Below are positions 1 to 7,605 of a stretch of 64,000 nt of DNA, one piece after another; the stretch's first letter is position 1; each line of letters begins with the position of its first letter. The notes below the pieces were generated by a model. It did not search any database and had not been told where the DNA came from. It saw only the letters and a program-made list of their open reading frames with translations. Origin of the DNA: Candidatus Nitrosopumilus sp. Lineage in GTDB: Archaea > Thermoproteota > Nitrososphaeria > Nitrososphaerales > Nitrosopumilaceae. The stretch is from the NCBI GenBank assembly GCA_025699075.1, contig JAILWG010000003.1, positions 62,001 through 126,000 on the forward strand, read 5' to 3'. The position numbers were made by a program, and so were the translations under genes.

Positions 1-55
1 TGGATTCTATATCATTACAGCTGTTTCTATAGTGGTACTATCATTGGTGTTATAG
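1..55 (+). CDS. 3' end of a small single-TM protein (truncated by window edge)
   Basis: The reading frame from base 2 to the TAG at 53-55 encodes a hydrophobic tail ending LSLVL. It is the same 18-codon tail as the complete 38-residue protein at 15162-15278; bases 1-67 align without gaps to 15224-15290 with three mismatches. The 5' end lies outside the window. It stands directly before the multicopper oxidase and is probably co-transcribed with it. Function unknown. Confidence 0.7.
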   Translation, partial: GFYIITAVSIVVLSLVL

Positions 56-67
56 GAGAAAAATAGG

Positions 68-1402
68 ATGAAACAAAACACAACAATGTTTGTAGTAGTG
101 GGAGTAATCATTGGATTCAGTATTGCATTTGCAGCATTTATTCAATCACCAGAAATTCAAACAACCATTGCCGACTCATCTGAGATTTATCCAAAATTTA
201 CAAATCCTAATCCTAAGACATTATCTTATACGTTAATTGCTCAAGACGCTGAAATTGAAGTGTCACCTGGCATACAAGCTAAAGTCTGGACGTACAACGG
301 AACAGTTCCTGCACCAACTTTGAGATTTTCAGAAGGTGATGATGTTACTGTAAAATTTGTAAACGAAACTCCTTATGCACACACAATCCATTTTCATGGA
401 ACACATGATTCTACAAATGACGGTGTTTTTCCACAGATAATGCCTGGTGAGGAGTACACGTATCGTTTTGTTGCACATGAAGCTGGCATGTTCATGTATC
501 ATTGTCATGCATTTCCAACATCAGAGCATGTAAGAATGGGAATGTTTGGTGCAATGATAATTGATCCTGCCATACGTCCAATGGAGCCAGCACGAGAATA
601 CTTTTTCACTCTAAGTGAGTTTGATCCTAATAATGCATTAGAATACTTTACAGAATTTTATCCAATTAACGGCTATGCAAATCAATACATGGACAATCCA
701 ATCAGAGTTGTTTCAGGAGAGTTAACTCGATTCTATGTGGTTGGAATTGGAGGAGTTTTGCAATCTCCCTTTCATGTTCACAGTACAATAATGAAAGTAT
801 ATCCTTCAGGAATTTTATGGAACGAGCCATACTTTGCACAGACACATCTGATTGGAAACGGTGATACGGCAATTATTGAGGCAACATGGGATACTCCAGG
901 AAAATATTTGTTCCATGTGCATGGAATTCAGGAAGAACGTGGCTCCATGGCAATAATTGAGGTGTTAGAAGATGCATCATCATTATCTAAGATTCAAACT
1001 CCTAGTAACAACAAAGGAAGCTATTCCATGATAGAGTGGCAAGAAGATTTGATAAAATCATTGGAACAACCACAACTAATCTCGTATGATAACCTGGGAG
1101 AAGTAAAAGTTAGTGATGTTCCTAAAGTAAAGACAGACAAAGTAGACATTGTAAAGGATTCATGGAATCCAGATATTGTGGAATCATATGATCCTCTTGC
1201 AATCGAAATTGAATCAGGAACAACTGTTACATGGACAAACCAGGACTTTGTTGTACACACTGTAACTGACAAGGAAAATTCATTTGATTCAGGATTCATT
1301 CAGGCAGGAAAAACTTGGTCATATCAATTTGAAAATAAAGGAGAATTGGATTATTTCTGCACTTTACACCCTTGGATGCAAGGAACTGTCACAATAACCT
1401 AA
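68..1402 (+). CDS. NirK-like multicopper oxidase fused to a C-terminal plastocyanin domain
   Basis: Secreted, membrane-anchored copper enzyme of 444 residues. Residues 8-25 form an N-terminal hydrophobic anchor. Cupredoxin domain 1 (about 50-165) carries a type 1 site at H105, C146, H154 and M159, plus type 2/3-type histidines H110, H145 and H147. Domain 2 (about 170-300) has HVH pairs at 236-238 and 283-285. A third cupredoxin domain (about 350-444) has its own type 1 site, H397, C431, H434, M437, with the signature YFCTLHPWMQGT. Ammonia-oxidizing archaea carry relatives usually annotated as copper nitrite reductase NirK. The position matching catalytic Asp98 of bacterial NirK is His108 (motif HFHG), and four HxH pairs are present, which also fits a two-domain laccase-type oxidase with a trinuclear site. 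Substrate is therefore undecided. The next gene follows after 13 bases, so they likely form an operon. ATG start follows a GGAGAA stretch. Confidence 0.9.
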   Translation: MKQNTTMFVVVGVIIGFSIAFAAFIQSPEIQTTIADSSEIYPKFTNPNPKTLSYTLIAQDAEIEVSPGIQAKVWTYNGTVPAPTLRFSEGDDVTVKFVNETPYAHTIHFHGTHDSTNDGVFPQIMPGEEYTYRFVAHEAGMFMYHCHAFPTSEHVRMGMFGAMIIDPAIRPMEPAREYFFTLSEFDPNNALEYFTEFYPINGYANQYMDNPIRVVSGELTRFYVVGIGGVLQSPFHVHSTIMKVYPSGILWNEPYFAQTHLIGNGDTAIIEATWDTPGKYLFHVHGIQEERGSMAIIEVLEDASSLSKIQTPSNNKGSYSMIEWQEDLIKSLEQPQLISYDNLGEVKVSDVPKVKTDKVDIVKDSWNPDIVESYDPLAIEIESGTTVTWTNQDFVVHTVTDKENSFDSGFIQAGKTWSYQFENKGELDYFCTLHPWMQGTVTIT

Positions 1403-1415
1403 ACATAAAACTGAA

Positions 1416-1799
1416 TTGAACATCTCAAAGTTCTTAAACATTGCAACAATGGCGGTTGTCTTGTTGTTTTTTATTGGAATAATTTCATTTGAATACAAAG
1501 TAATAGGTCTTGCAGAACCACTAATCAGTTTACCCACAGAATGGAAACCATTTTTTGACATTCTATTATGGCCATTAATTATACTGTTAGTGTCTGATTT
1601 AGTTATAAAATATAGAAAAGTCAATGATCCAAAAAAATTCGTAAAAAAATATTGGATTGATATTGTAATGTTGGTTTTGATTCCAATTTTTTCGGCATTC
1701 AAATTTTTGAAGATAGGAGTAAGTTTGGTTAAGAAACTAAAAACATTAAAAATGGGTACAAAAGTTATTCATAAAACAAGAAAATCATTAAAAAAATAA
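1416..1799 (+). CDS. conserved small membrane protein downstream of the oxidase
   Basis: A 127-residue protein of unknown function with two or three hydrophobic segments (about 10-30, 45-62 and 82-102) and a Lys/Arg-rich tail, so it is probably an integral inner-membrane protein with the basic end in the cytoplasm. The best start is TTG at 1416, since the only nearby ATG (1449) would cut into the first membrane segment. It follows the oxidase by 13 bases. A close paralogue sits at 15363-15746 in the same position behind a deleted oxidase, which shows that the two genes travel together. A role as membrane partner of the oxidase is inference from this linkage. Confidence 0.8.
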   Translation: MNISKFLNIATMAVVLLFFIGIISFEYKVIGLAEPLISLPTEWKPFFDILLWPLIILLVSDLVIKYRKVNDPKKFVKKYWIDIVMLVLIPIFSAFKFLKIGVSLVKKLKTLKMGTKVIHKTRKSLKK

Positions 1800-1810
1800 T
1801 TCTCTTGCTT

Positions 1811-1871
1811 TGTTCAATAAAGTACAAAAAATCAGATAAGAATTGGACAATATTTTCTGACTAATCTTTGG
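1811..1871. repeat. dispersed 61-bp repeat, copy 1
   Basis: Sixty-one bases just after the 127-residue membrane protein. They match 27728-27788 with two mismatches over full length, and 13039-13080 over the last 42 bases. The core can pair with itself: TCAG near the left and CTGA near the right flank an imperfect stem around AATTGGACAATATT. No target-site duplication or ORF is visible. It could be a short mobile remnant, a terminator or a small RNA. Confidence 0.8.
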
Positions 1872-1993
1872 AATGTATTTTTGATGGACTAAATTATCTC
1901 CAATAATGGTTCAAGCCTTATAGGATTCAATTTTGAATCTCATTTTCTTCTCCAAAAAAGTTTAAGTCTCTAAGGATTTGATAATTTCAAAAA

Positions 1994-2806
1994 CTATCTT
2001 CTTTTACGTTTTAGATAATCTATAATGATTTTTCCAGCAAGCTCATCTGGAGTAAGATCTTTCTTGTTTGATTGGCTTGCAATCTTTCTTGCATTAGTCT
2101 TTGATAGCTTGATTGATATGTTCTGTTTTATTCGCATATTTTTTGCACGCTTTAGGAGTTTTTGATGAGATGATTTTGGGGATTGCGATAATACCTGAAG
2201 GTATCTTTTTCGCAAACCTGATTCTAGTTTTGAAATTCTTTCAACAATTTTTTCAGCATTTTTAATATTTGGAACTGTAAGGTAAAGTTTTGTCATCTCA
2301 TCTCTTGAAATTTGATGAGGAACTAATGTTCTTAGTCTATCTGGAACTCCTGCAAATCCAAGGTATTTGTTAAGAGTTACAACTGACATTCCCATTGATT
2401 TTGCAGCAGCTGATTTTCCCATCTGCTCTGTCAAAAACTTGCATGAATCAGCAATCTCTTTGTGATTCATGTCATTTCTATGAATATTTTCAACAACTGA
2501 TGCTGCCTTTGCATTTTCTAGATCATAAGATGTTTGCTTTGTTAGAACATGAACTGGAATTTTCTTTGCACCTAATCTTTTCATTGCTGCAAGTCTTCTC
2601 TGTCCAGACATTAACAAGAACGTGTTTTTCTTCTCTTTTTGAACAAGAGGAGGATTCAACAATCCTTCATTTTTAATTGATTTTGCAAGTTCTGAAATAT
2701 TTTCTCTGTCAAGCTTTCTTGCTTGAGCCTCTTTCCATACCTTGATCTGTTTAATTGGAATTTCTCTTAACTTGTATGATATTGTCGGTTTGTATTTTTT
2801 CACCAT
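1994..2806 (-). CDS. ParB/Spo0J-like nucleoid partition protein
   Basis: A 270-residue protein of the ParB/RepB family. Residues 10-90 form the ParB N-terminal nuclease-like fold, with the conserved LLMSGQRRLAAMKRLGA segment that binds CTP in characterised ParB proteins. Residues 108-170 hold the helix-turn-helix central domain (KSAAAKSMGMSVVTLNKYLG). The C-terminal part is basic and ends KRKRR. No ParA ATPase lies next to it in this window, so partner and target sites are unknown. It may act in chromosome segregation or as a regulator. Its promoter side faces the microprotein genes at 3.0-3.5 kb. Confidence 0.8.
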   Translation of the reverse strand: MVKKYKPTISYKLREIPIKQIKVWKEAQARKLDRENISELAKSIKNEGLLNPPLVQKEKKNTFLLMSGQRRLAAMKRLGAKKIPVHVLTKQTSYDLENAKAASVVENIHRNDMNHKEIADSCKFLTEQMGKSAAAKSMGMSVVTLNKYLGFAGVPDRLRTLVPHQISRDEMTKLYLTVPNIKNAEKIVERISKLESGLRKRYLQVLSQSPKSSHQKLLKRAKNMRIKQNISIKLSKTNARKIASQSNKKDLTPDELAGKIIIDYLKRKRR

Positions 2807-3055
2807 TATTTAAAAAACATCATCTTTAATGTAATCATTGGTCTATTGAAAATAATTATAACTCTAATTATCTCAACAAGATTTTTCAAAAAAAAAAATT
2901 AATTTAAAAAAGTTGAGTTTACCTAAAAATTCTTGATGTTGGGATTATTTAGTTGACGAACTGTAGAAAAATCTGCACGCAAAAAGAAAGCTATATACAA
3001 AAAAGAGTAACTACAACAAAGTAAAAAAACCTCTTTTACTTTCTTATTACTATTT

Positions 3056-3247
3056 TTAGGATAATTTTGAGGCTAAATCTTGGATCTTTTTTTGTATTTC
3101 AGTCATCTCTTTGACTTTTTCTGTTATATTTGCACTGCTAGAATCTTTTGATTTAATATCTTCATATTCTTCTAACAATTCTTTGTATTTTGCCTGTAGA
3201 TTTTCATAATCTTGGATCTTTTCTTCGTCATATTCTACAGTCGTCAT
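3056..3247 (-). CDS. short coiled-coil protein
   Basis: A 63-residue acidic protein, almost entirely predicted helix with heptad-like spacing of Leu/Ile (residues 12-35 and 42-62), consistent with a coiled coil. No known domain. It has an isolated promoter region; TTAAGCTAA at 3300-3308 lies about 55 bases upstream of the ATG, a motif shared with many neighbours. Function unknown. Confidence 0.6.
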   Translation of the reverse strand: MTTVEYDEEKIQDYENLQAKYKELLEEYEDIKSKDSSSANITEKVKEMTEIQKKIQDLASKLS

Positions 3248-3321
3248 GTCAATCTGTACTTGTATTCATTGAAATGTATTTTTGACAAAAAAACTTGTTT
3301 TAAGCTAAAGATTTTTTAAAA

Positions 3322-3477
3322 TTATTCAATTCCTGCACCGCCTGTAGGATTTTTTTTAAATTCTTGCAATTTTCTAGAACATGAAAGCATTTCTTCATTA
3401 GTATGTTTACTTTTCATACGTTTGCACATTGGACATATTTCATCCCCTGATGACGATTTTGGAGATTCGGACATCAT
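3322..3477 (-). CDS. CCHC zinc-knuckle microprotein, copy 1
   Basis: A 51-residue protein starting MMSESPKSSSGDEICPMC and ending TGGAGIE. It carries C-x2-C-x6-H-x7-C, which should bind one zinc ion. A near-identical paralogue lies at 5644-5799, and the same Cys/His spacing recurs in the protein at 23591. The start is one of two consecutive ATGs. Function unknown; small zinc knuckles of this kind commonly bind nucleic acid or protein, which here is inference. Confidence 0.75.
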   Translation of the reverse strand: MMSESPKSSSGDEICPMCKRMKSKHTNEEMLSCSRKLQEFKKNPTGGAGIE

Positions 3478-3551
3478 GACTAATAGTTATGCATTAATTG
3501 TTTATAATTTTTTTTGGCAAAGATAATTTTATTTTATAATGGGGTTTAATA

Positions 3552-4442
3552 TTACATAATTTTTTTTAGACTTTTACATCTATTTCTTATGGTAACTTCT
3601 GTCACTCCTCCTGCATCTGCAATTTCTTTCTGAGTAGTATTTCCACCTAAATTTATACTTGCAAGATACAAAGCCGATGCTGCTACTCCCATTGGATGTT
3701 TTCCTGCAAGTGCATTTTGTTTTTCTGCTTTCTTTAGAATTTTCATAGCATATCGCTTAATTTTCTCAGATAAATCTGCATTGCTTGCTATTTTTGAAAT
3801 ACATGAAATAGAATCTGTTACGGGCATCTTTAATTCCAATTCTTTGAAAATTAATCTATAGCTAGCAGTGATTTCCTTATTTTTTATTCCTAATGCTGAT
3901 GCAATTTCTCTTGTTGTTCTTGGGGTTTCTGATTCACGACAAGCTGCATAGAGTGATGCTGCAACTAGAGCTCCGATAGAGCGTCCTCTGATGAGTTTTT
4001 TTTCTAATGCTTTTCTGTAAATGTAGGCTCCTTTTTCAATTACTGCATCAGGAAGCGATAGCTTCTCTTTTAATTTTAATAATTCGGCAAGTGCAATCTG
4101 CAGATTTTTTTCATTACTTGTTCTGGTCTTACTTCTACTATCCCATTTTCGGAGTCTTTTTAATGTGGATTTCATAGAGTCCGACAATGAATTTCCTGAG
4201 GAGTCTCTATCTGAAGGATTAATCATTGTACTGAGACCTTGATCATGCCTTGTTAGAGAGATTTTACCACCTGTTTGTGATTTGTTTGAAGGCTGATTAG
4301 AAAACGTTGGTTCTGGACGTGTATCGCTTATTCGCTCATCAGAGACCATTCCGCATTTTGAGCAAAAAATCTCTTGAGATTCTTGATCCATAACTAATGG
4401 TTTATTCCCACATCTAATACATTGAATCTGGTTATCTATCAA
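3552..4442 (-). CDS. tfb: transcription initiation factor IIB (TFB)
   Basis: Archaeal TFB of 296 residues. It bridges TBP bound at the TATA box and RNA polymerase. The N-terminal zinc ribbon has CIRCG at 9-13 and CSKCG at 27-31. The B-reader/linker region follows, then two cyclin folds (about 105-195 and 200-295), the second ending in a helix-turn-helix that reads the BRE (TQKEIADAGGVTEVTIRNRC). Length is normal for the family. Members of this lineage carry several TFB paralogues; this one stands among regulators and microproteins rather than in a core operon, so it may be a specialised copy. Confidence 0.95.
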   Translation of the reverse strand: MIDNQIQCIRCGNKPLVMDQESQEIFCSKCGMVSDERISDTRPEPTFSNQPSNKSQTGGKISLTRHDQGLSTMINPSDRDSSGNSLSDSMKSTLKRLRKWDSRSKTRTSNEKNLQIALAELLKLKEKLSLPDAVIEKGAYIYRKALEKKLIRGRSIGALVAASLYAACRESETPRTTREIASALGIKNKEITASYRLIFKELELKMPVTDSISCISKIASNADLSEKIKRYAMKILKKAEKQNALAGKHPMGVAASALYLASINLGGNTTQKEIADAGGVTEVTIRNRCKSLKKIM

Positions 4443-4462
4443 TCAAAAAGTCTCCTATGACA

Positions 4463-4696
4463 TTAATTTTTCACATTATGTCTGATAGTGACCTTTTCAC
4501 CTTCTTTTACTTTTAATGCAAGATTATTGGCAGAATGATTTGTCACTATCATTAGTGTCTCACATCCTGGACAGAGTAAAGTATCCATTCCTGATTTTTC
4601 AATAACTATGTTTTTTTCTACATCTTTTTTTCCACAATTAACACATGTTTCCGATTTGTGATCAATTGTATTGATCTTTGATACATAATATGTCAT
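4463..4696 (-). CDS. zinc-ribbon protein upstream of TFB
   Basis: A 77-residue protein with CVNC at about 18-21 and CPGC at about 42-45, forming one zinc ribbon, followed by a short beta-rich tail. It ends 20 bases before the TFB start on the same strand, so the two are probably co-transcribed. No family recognised. Confidence 0.65.
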   Translation of the reverse strand: MTYYVSKINTIDHKSETCVNCGKKDVEKNIVIEKSGMDTLLCPGCETLMIVTNHSANNLALKVKEGEKVTIRHNVKN

Positions 4697-4972
4697 ACAA
4701 GTACCTCTATTTTCAAATCATATGTAATACACTCAAAATTATTTTTCATAAGTACAACCTTCATTCATATGTTATTATTGTTTGTAAAATAATAAGCTGA
4801 AAATCTTATTCTAAGCTTATGTTCTTTATTTGAAATAATTTTTAAATTTATGATTTGAATAGTATGATTTCTCAGTACGCTTTTTGATTAATTTTTCAAA
4901 TTAAGCTAATCTCTTTATTTTCAACATTTTCGTTTATGAATTATAATATCTCATGACCTGCATTTTCTAAAT

Positions 4973-5065
4973 ATGACCTGTTTTTTACCTGAATGCTGGC
5001 CGGACAGACCTTGTAAGCAATGCAGAGGCGTTAAAAAACGTAAAATTAATGATATTGATGACTAG
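4973..5065 (+). CDS. possible Cys-rich microprotein (30 residues)
   Basis: An ATG-started frame of 30 codons contains C3, C8, C14 and C17 (CKQC at 14-17) followed by a Lys/Arg-rich stretch. Zinc binding is plausible. Its local GC content is higher than its surroundings. TTAAGCTAAT at 4901-4910 lies upstream. Support rests only on cysteine spacing and the company of similar microproteins, so it may be spurious. Confidence 0.4.
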   Translation: MTCFLPECWPDRPCKQCRGVKKRKINDIDD

Positions 5066-5083
5066 TTCTTTTTTGATTGTGTT

Positions 5084-5161
5084 ATGAGTTTGCAGAAAAT
5101 AAAATGCTCTAGGTGTGGAAAAAACTTCAATAGTCATAAAGTACCTTATGTAGCATGGTAA
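5084..5161 (+). CDS. CxxC microprotein (25 residues), coupled to the next gene
   Basis: A 25-residue frame, MSLQKIKCSRCGKNF and a short tail, with one CxxC. Its stop overlaps the start of the next small zinc protein (ATGGTAA at 5155-5161), which is the pattern of translational coupling. The two could supply the two halves of a zinc site, or the pair could derive from one gene by a frameshift. Confidence 0.45.
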   Translation: MSLQKIKCSRCGKNFNSHKVPYVAW

Positions 5162-5280
5162 AAGCAGATCTTAGAGTCTGTATAGATTGTGGGTGTATTT
5201 TTAACAGAGAAGTGGGACTGAAACCAATATCTAATTGTCCTGCATGTGGTTCTGCAAACCGTGAACCATTAGAATTGTAA
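5155..5280 (+). CDS. zinc-ribbon microprotein (41 residues)
   Basis: Residues 9-14 are CIDCGC and residues 28-31 are CPAC, a typical rubredoxin-like or zinc-ribbon knuckle pair (the second followed by GSAN). The ATG overlaps the end of the 25-residue gene before it. A hairpin at 5344-5361 follows and may end its transcript. Function unknown. Confidence 0.65.
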   Translation: MVKADLRVCIDCGCIFNREVGLKPISNCPACGSANREPLEL

Positions 5281-5343
5281 TTTATGTAATGTTTGATTTT
5301 ATTGAATTGTATTTGCATTTGATTTGTACTTTTGGAATCTCTT

Positions 5344-5361
5344 AAAGGGAAATCTCCCTTT
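5344..5361. terminator. hairpin between convergent small genes
   Basis: AAAGGGA-AATC-TCCCTTT is a perfect 7-bp stem with a 4-base loop. It lies between the plus-strand zinc-ribbon gene ending at 5280 and the minus-strand membrane protein whose stop codon (5360-5362) overlaps it. It could act as a bidirectional terminator or mRNA 3' stabiliser. Archaeal termination normally relies on T runs, so this is tentative. Confidence 0.4.
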
Positions 5362-5536
5362 AACTTCTCATTTTTAATATTATAGTAATTGATATAATTG
5401 CCATACTTATTCCAATTAAGATTAATCCAACAAACCATGTTTCTGAAAAAATATCTGTAAAATTTATGATTAGTATTCCAGCTGTAAATAAAATTCCAAT
5501 AATTATGTAAATTATTGCTCTTGGTTTTATGTACAT
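5360..5536 (-). CDS. small membrane protein with two TM segments (58 residues)
   Basis: Reading the minus strand from ATG at 5536 gives 58 residues: a short basic start (MYIKPR), a hydrophobic segment (7-25), a short polar turn with Asp, Ser and Glu, a second hydrophobic segment (35-54) and a basic end KMRS. The positive-charge distribution suggests both ends are cytoplasmic. GCTAAGCTAG at 5571-5580 lies about 40 bases upstream. Function unknown. Confidence 0.6.
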   Translation of the reverse strand: MYIKPRAIIYIIIGILFTAGILIINFTDIFSETWFVGLILIGISMAIISITIILKMRS

Positions 5537-5643
5537 CGTGTATTATTTACTCCTATGTCATATTTAACATGCTAAGCTAGTTTTTGGAAAATAAGATTCT
5601 TTTTCTTTTTTTGTATTATGCAAATAGAACTATTGTCATTATG

Positions 5644-5799
5644 CTATTCTATTCCTGCACTACCAGTAGGTTCTTTTTTGAACTCTTGTAATTTTTTTGA
5701 ACATGCAAACATTTCTTCATTAGTATGTTTACTTTTCATACGTTTGCACATTGGACAAATTTCATCCCCTGAAGATGATTTTGGAGGTTCAGACATCAT
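5644..5799 (-). CDS. CCHC zinc-knuckle microprotein, copy 2
   Basis: A 51-residue paralogue of 3322-3477 that differs at only a few residues and keeps C-x2-C-x6-H-x7-C and the C-terminal AGIE. The two genes are also close at DNA level in the middle part, indicating a recent duplication about 2.3 kb apart on the same strand. Start is one of two consecutive ATGs. Confidence 0.75.
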   Translation of the reverse strand: MMSEPPKSSSGDEICPMCKRMKSKHTNEEMFACSKKLQEFKKEPTGSAGIE

Positions 5800-5839
5800 A
5801 AGCATCAATTAGTTGTTTATCATTTATAATATTTTTGAA

Positions 5840-6019
5840 TTATATTGTAGTTTCAATCATTCTTTTGTTTAGAAAAGAGAATGATGATTCATTTTCTTTT
5901 TGTTTTTTATTTTGACATTTATTACATACCACATCTTTTACCTCAACTTCCATATCAATTTCTCCAACTGTTTTATCACATTCAGTACACTTGACCATCT
6001 TTTTATCATAGAGATTCAT
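5840..6019 (-). CDS. zinc-ribbon microprotein (59 residues)
   Basis: From ATG at 6019 the product begins MNLYDKKMVKCTEC, with a second knuckle CNKC at 32-35, so one four-cysteine zinc site is likely. The tail is Lys/Glu-rich. The promoter region holds the palindrome ATAAGCT-CTAT-AGCTTAT at 6054-6071. Function unknown. Confidence 0.65.
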   Translation of the reverse strand: MNLYDKKMVKCTECDKTVGEIDMEVEVKDVVCNKCQNKKQKENESSFSFLNKRMIETTI

Positions 6020-6053
6020 ATTACTATTGGGAAAAAATCACAGATATAATTTC

Positions 6054-6071
6054 ATAAGCTCTATAGCTTAT
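6054..6071. promoter_or_regulatory. AGCT-N4-AGCT palindrome between divergent genes
   Basis: ATAAGCT-CTAT-AGCTTAT is a perfect inverted repeat with 7-base arms. It lies 35 bases upstream of the minus-strand gene at 6019 and about 35-45 bases upstream of the plus-strand gene near 6104. The AGCT-N4-AGCT architecture matches the palindromes at 15024 and 20306. It is a candidate operator. Confidence 0.45.
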
Positions 6072-6099
6072 AGTAAAATAATTTTTTAATCTACCTAGG

Positions 6100-6282
6100 T
6101 ATTATGATGAATTACCATCAAATCCATCTGATCTAAATCTTGAAGAACTTGACTCAAAAATACAACAGAAATTGCATAAAGAATCCATCTCAAAATTAGA
6201 TGCTTATGATTATGCAATACGTTCTTTTTTTGATACCTGGAACGAAAATTGGCCTCAAAATAGCTTAAATTCAACAATTTAG
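6100..6282 (+). pseudogene. small gene with an unresolved or frameshifted start
   Basis: The frame ending at TAG 6280-6282 reads as a well-formed polar protein of about 60 residues (YYDELPSNPSDLNLEELDSK onward, with several Trp near the end). It has no ATG, GTG or TTG between the upstream stop at 6079 and a TTG deep inside. The only well-placed start, ATGATG at 6104-6109, is in another frame and stops after ten codons. Either one base has been lost or gained near 6100-6110, or initiation is non-canonical. The opposite strand is also open (6095-6277) but reads as an unlikely protein. Confidence 0.45.
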
Positions 6283-6321
6283 CTTATTTGGATTTATTGC
6301 ATCTTGAGCGGTAATACAACT

Positions 6322-6720
6322 ATGTCCTCACAAATATCTCTCACATCAGTTAGTCATGCCTGTGATGCATTGCTAGCTAATCAGAGTATCAGATCTATTT
6401 GTATTGTTGATCCTTTAGGAAATTTGATTTTTGAAAAAAATCAAAAAAACATGACCTTTCCCTTGACTGACAAAAACTCACAATCCTTGTTTATTCAATC
6501 TGTATTGGATGTTGCACTAAAGAAAGATTTTGATGAACAAATTGGTCTTTTAAAATATAATGTAAGCTATAGGGATAAGATCAATTTCATAACTATTCCT
6601 ATTTTTGGCTATGTCGTTTTGATAACTGTTGATTCACATGAAAATTGTGAACTAATTGCAAATACTGCAATAAAAATTTTTGAAATAATTTTCAAAAACT
6701 TTTCTCACTCTGATTCTTAA
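6322..6720 (+). CDS. roadblock-like (DUF6659-type) protein
   Basis: About 132 residues from ATG 6322 (a TTG at 6304 would add six). The pattern of alternating strands (IRSICIVDPLGNLIFEK; INFITIPIFGYVVLITV) with flanking helices resembles roadblock/LC7-like domains, and it aligns by eye with the protein at 15735-16085. Proteins of this fold often regulate small GTPases or gliding systems, but nothing here fixes a partner. TTAGCTTAT at 6279-6287 lies about 40 bases upstream. Confidence 0.6.
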   Translation: MSSQISLTSVSHACDALLANQSIRSICIVDPLGNLIFEKNQKNMTFPLTDKNSQSLFIQSVLDVALKKDFDEQIGLLKYNVSYRDKINFITIPIFGYVVLITVDSHENCELIANTAIKIFEIIFKNFSHSDS

Positions 6721-6818
6721 TCTTGGAAATATTTTATTAATGTTAAATTAAGCTAGTTCTATGAAATTACTCATTTTTGTTTACATGAGTTTATAGTTAT
6801 TTATTGTATAAACAATGT

Positions 6819-7040
6819 ATGATTCATGAAATTTTGGTGATTTGTAATGATGGGAAGAGAGATTATGCAATTGAAAGATTAAAAGAATTTCAAGATATAC
6901 AAACTATAGAGCAAAGAAAAAATCAGAATGAAATTCTAGCCAAAGTTGAATCTGATGATAAAAACTATGTAACAACCAATGTAGTTCAAAGAATTCAAGC
7001 TATAGATGGTATAGATCAAGCATCAATTCGACCTCTTTAA
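6819..7040 (+). CDS. small ferredoxin-fold protein, possibly a stand-alone ligand-binding domain
   Basis: The ATG at 6819 gives 73 residues (the frame extends to a TTG at 6804). The beta-alpha-beta pattern (HEILVICNDGKRDYAIERL, then NEILAKVES, then IQAIDGIDQASIRPL) resembles stand-alone Lrp/AsnC RAM or NapD-like domains. It lacks a DNA-binding domain. Family assignment is tentative. Confidence 0.55.
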   Translation: MIHEILVICNDGKRDYAIERLKEFQDIQTIEQRKNQNEILAKVESDDKNYVTTNVVQRIQAIDGIDQASIRPL

Positions 7041-7164
7041 TTTAGCATATTTTTTAAAATGATTTTAAAATTCAAAACCAAAATATCTATGTAAAATTTA
7101 TTGAGTTTGTATAAAAAATTCCTGATGTCTACATTATTTAATTGAAAAAATTTTGTAATTTACA

Positions 7165-7506
7165 ATGGCAGCAAAAAAACGTACTGCAAAAAGAAAACCT
7201 GTAAGAAAAGCAAAACGAACAGTTAGAAAAACAGCTACAAAAGCAAAACGAACAGTTAGAAAGCCTGTCAAAAAGGCCAAACGTACTGTTAGAAAAGTAA
7301 AACGAACAGTTAGAAAAGCAAAACAAACAGTAAGTAAAGCAAAAAAACGTGCTGAACAAGTAGCAAACAAAAGAAAGAGGGAACTTCTACAGGCAAATAA
7401 CAAAATCAAGAGTATGAAAAAGGCTCTAAAATCTGCAGAAAAATCTGCAAGAAAAAAGAACTCTACATACCAAAAAGCGTTAAAGAGAGCCAAACAAACT
7501 CTATAA
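7165..7506 (+). CDS. histone-H1-like Lys/Arg-rich DNA-binding protein
   Basis: A 113-residue, extremely basic protein. The first half is built of imperfect repeats of KRTVRK(A/P/V) and KAKRTVRK; the second half is helical and also Lys/Arg-rich (about 65-113). The composition matches bacterial and eukaryotic H1-type C-terminal tails, which neutralise and compact DNA. Nucleoid binding is inference from composition. It is monocistronic with an AT-rich promoter. Confidence 0.75.
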   Translation: MAAKKRTAKRKPVRKAKRTVRKTATKAKRTVRKPVKKAKRTVRKVKRTVRKAKQTVSKAKKRAEQVANKRKRELLQANNKIKSMKKALKSAEKSARKKNSTYQKALKRAKQTL

Positions 7507-7605
7507 CCCCATTTTTTATCCTATTTGGATAATTTAGAAATAATGAGCTTAATTTATGATCAGTAGCTGATGATCAAATATATCTAAACAACGAGAAATT
7601 ATTTC

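Noticed and set aside
1364-1702. Minus-strand open frames opposite the oxidase-locus membrane proteins (also 15230-15763 and 1021-1299)
   Set aside because: They mirror Lys/Phe-rich codons of the plus-strand genes. The conserved pair of 127-residue proteins on the plus strand explains the sequence better.
6095-6277. Minus-strand 60-residue frame
   Set aside because: The plus-strand frame in the same place has a more protein-like composition. The minus frame has no clear promoter or ribosome binding site.
7134-7493. Minus-strand Phe-rich frames opposite the H1-like gene
   Set aside because: Composition is the complement of Lys/Arg codons; no start signals.
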